Assembly (NCBI RefSeq): GCF_026343335.1
Contig: NZ_JAPELX010000001.1
Span: 5,084,001 to 5,148,000, forward strand
Length of the DNA stretch: 64,000 nucleotides
Origin: Streptomyces sp. NBC_00078
Lineage (GTDB): Bacteria > Actinomycetota > Actinomycetes > Streptomycetales > Streptomycetaceae
Direction of reading: 5' to 3'
Below, piece by piece: positions 61,650-64,000 of the stretch; position 1 is the first letter of the stretch, and each line of letters begins with the position of its first letter. Made by a program: the position numbers and the translations under genes. The notes under the pieces are model-generated. The model searched no databases. It worked only from the letters and a program-made list of their open reading frames with translations, and was not told where the DNA came from.

Positions 61650-62098
61650 ACGCTCCGCCCGGCGATCTCGACGCGGGCTGAACCCCGCCCCCTTGTTGCC
61701 GTACTTGCCGTCCCTGCCGTGATCTCGCAGGTCAAACGGCATGCAGCCAAGACGGGAACCGGGGCCAAGACGGAAAAGCGATCCGCAATCGCAGCCTGCC
61801 GCCGAGACGCGGCCCGCATCCGTCTTGCGCCGTCCCCCGCCGTCCTGCCGTATCAATGCAGGTCACAGCACCGCCCACTGGGACGGAAGGCGCAACGCCT
61901 CCGTCCCGCCTCGGGGCACCGCCCACCCGGAACCAGGCCCGCCAGGATGCGCCGACGTCTTGTTCCGACTCGGAACAAGACGTCGGCGGCACCCGCCAGG
62001 ACGGAGAGCCGAGGCGGTTGCCGTACCTGCTCTGACCTGCGCTTGCAACGGCCAAGACGGCAAAGACGCACCACGCCACTACCCCAGGAGTACCCCGC
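61650..62098. other. Repeat- and palindrome-rich non-coding region (candidate origin or transfer locus)
   Basis: No gene is supported. A near-perfect palindrome at 61951-61987 has 18-bp arms GCCGACGTCTTGTTCCGA and its complement around one base. GCCAAGACGG occurs at 61746, 61764 and 62051, and its complement at 61820; shorter GCCGT words are scattered. Such clusters of repeats beside a replication-type gene suggest an origin, a transfer locus or multiple operators. Confidence 0.55.
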
Positions 62099-63037
62099 TT
62101 GAGGATCTCTCTCATATCCCGTCGCCGAGACCGCCTGCCGCTGGACGACCAGACCGGTCAGGAGCAACCAGCGAAGACGAAGCTCACTGCGGAGCAGTAC
62201 GTGCTCCGCACGGCCGGCATCGTCATCGTGGCCCTTACCGCCGGTGCGTTCTGGCTCTCCTACGCCCACCTGGCCGACGTCGCCGCCCAGCACGGACTCC
62301 GCGACTCGCCGACCCGCCGATGGGCGTGGCCCGCGACGCTGGACGCGTTCATCGTCGCGGGCGAGCTGCTCATGCTCCGCGCGGGACTGCGCCGCGTCAC
62401 CGACCCATGGGCCATCGGCGTCACCGCCATCGGATCATTCGGCTCCATCGGGCTCAACGTGGCCGGGGTGACCGGCACTCGCGAAGTCAGCAGTGTCCCG
62501 TTGCTCGACTACGTGGTTGCCGCGGTTCCCCCGGCCGCCGCGATGGTGGCCTTCGGCGTGCTGATGCGGCAGATTCACGAGCTCGTCGCGGAGCCTGTCG
62601 ACTACTCGGGCCCTGATTCAGCGCAGGTGCCGGAACCACCGGCCACCACATCCGTCCAGCCCGCCGAAACATCGGCCCTCGCGGTCGGCCAGTCTGCCGG
62701 GGCTCCGGCCGGGCGGGTCCGGTCTGCCGGTCTGCTGGTTGCGCACGGCCAGAGCACTGGGCTGCCGGTCGCCGTATCCGTCCAGTCGCCAGAATCGCCC
62801 GCCTCTGCTGCCGCGGGCAAGTTGCGCGGCGGTCGTCCGCCCGGCGCCCCACTCCGGGTACTCGTGGAGATCGGCCGGGCTGCTGCCGCTGAGCAGGGCA
62901 AGCTCACCCGGGCCGTCGTCCGAACGGCGATTGAGGACAAGGGACTGACGGTTGGCAGCAAGCGGCTGACCGAAGTGATGGACACCCTCCGGGCCGAGCC
63001 CGAAGCCCCCGCCGAGACCGATCGGTCTGGCGGCTGA
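62099..63037 (+). CDS. DUF2637 membrane protein (SpdB-like)
   Basis: A 312-residue protein. Four TM helices in residues about 35-160 (IVIVALTAGAFWLSYAHL, the DUF2637 core with RRWAWPATLDAFIVAGELLMLRAG). The rest is Pro/Ala/Ser-rich and ends in a basic HTH-like segment (KLTRAVVRTAIEDKGLTVGSKRLTEVM). DUF2637/Spd proteins help plasmids spread between hyphal compartments in Streptomyces. TTG 62099 is accepted because AGGAG lies at 62084. It follows the repeat region. Confidence 0.82.
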   Translation: MRISLISRRRDRLPLDDQTGQEQPAKTKLTAEQYVLRTAGIVIVALTAGAFWLSYAHLADVAAQHGLRDSPTRRWAWPATLDAFIVAGELLMLRAGLRRVTDPWAIGVTAIGSFGSIGLNVAGVTGTREVSSVPLLDYVVAAVPPAAAMVAFGVLMRQIHELVAEPVDYSGPDSAQVPEPPATTSVQPAETSALAVGQSAGAPAGRVRSAGLLVAHGQSTGLPVAVSVQSPESPASAAAGKLRGGRPPGAPLRVLVEIGRAAAAEQGKLTRAVVRTAIEDKGLTVGSKRLTEVMDTLRAEPEAPAETDRSGG

Positions 63038-63114
63038 CCGGAACCGCTGCCGGGTGACCGGAACCCTTCCGTTCACCGGGCCCGCCGGTCACCGCCCCGC
63101 GTAACGCGCCATCG

Positions 63115-63128
63115 TCCACACCTGTGGA
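63115..63128. repeat. Inverted pair of DnaA-box-like sequences
   Basis: TCCACA-CC-TGTGGA. The right arm extends to TGTGGATAA, complement of a consensus DnaA box (TTATCCACA); the left arm is CGTCCACA. Lies between the SpdB-like and MobC-like genes. Function not shown. Confidence 0.45.
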
Positions 63129-63208
63129 TAAGGCGGTGTCTGCCTGAACTGTGTCTGACCTTGCTGTTGGCACGCACACCTTCCCTGCCCCTCTCTGGAG
63201 AACCCCCG

Positions 63209-64000
<792 letters not shown>

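Noticed and set aside
61741..62616. 291-codon plus-strand open frame across the repeat region
   Set aside because: It spans the palindrome and overlaps the DUF2637 gene in the wrong frame; Arg/His/Pro-rich composition.

Overview
The window is very GC-rich with strong third-position GC bias, GTG/TTG starts and a typical Streptomyces gene order, so it is a Streptomyces or close relative chromosome. Bases 1-22.7 kb are core chromosome. They hold a Tad-type pilus/secretion block (TadA end, TadB, TadC, DUF4244 pilin-like protein, two TadE-like proteins), a convergent DEAH-box helicase, bldG with its anti-sigma partner, the proton-pumping pyrophosphatase hppA, a small lipoprotein, a methyltransferase, a decayed Ser/Thr-kinase-like locus, topA, a giant MFS-thymidylate kinase fusion, holB (delta prime), a secreted alpha/beta hydrolase, and tRNA-Thr(CGT).

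The 3' half of this tRNA (22670-22712) is repeated exactly, over 43 bp, at 51528-51570. The 28.8 kb between the copies is therefore an integrated genomic island. It carries a 6-gene minus-strand operon for a MATE exporter, a family 2 glycosyltransferase, three enzymes closely resembling Bacillus NtdA/NtdB/NtdC (glucose 6-phosphate to kanosamine) and a LacI-type regulator. It also carries an SDR, two membrane glycosyltransferases, a flippase-like membrane protein, a GntR regulator, an AfsR/SARP-like regulator, and a four-gene operon (epimerase, UbiA-type prenyltransferase, GT4, GalU) divergent from an EEP-fold membrane hydrolase. The joints are littered with transposon debris (IS256-like, IS630, IS5, IS701, IS110 and IS4 remnants, one complete-looking IS4 copy with a 12-bp target duplication), gene fragments (lacI, deoC, 2OG-Fe oxygenase) and the C-terminus of a dead integrase. 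The gene set reads as regulated production and export, or surface attachment, of an amino sugar.

Right of the second att copy (51.57 kb to the window end) lies a second element. It has a leftover integrase C-terminus, a 1680-aa DUF4011/SF1-helicase/nuclease/DUF3320 protein that looks like an anti-invader effector, an intact tyrosine integrase, an Xre regulator, an excisionase-like HTH protein, a DUF3631 ATPase, a repeat- and palindrome-rich candidate origin, an SpdB/DUF2637 membrane protein and the start of a MobC-like mobilisation protein with a (GCC)21 polyalanine tract. Three integrase traces around one tRNA point to repeated, tandem use of this site.

All calls are from reading the sequence; family names rest on recognised motifs, with no searches run.
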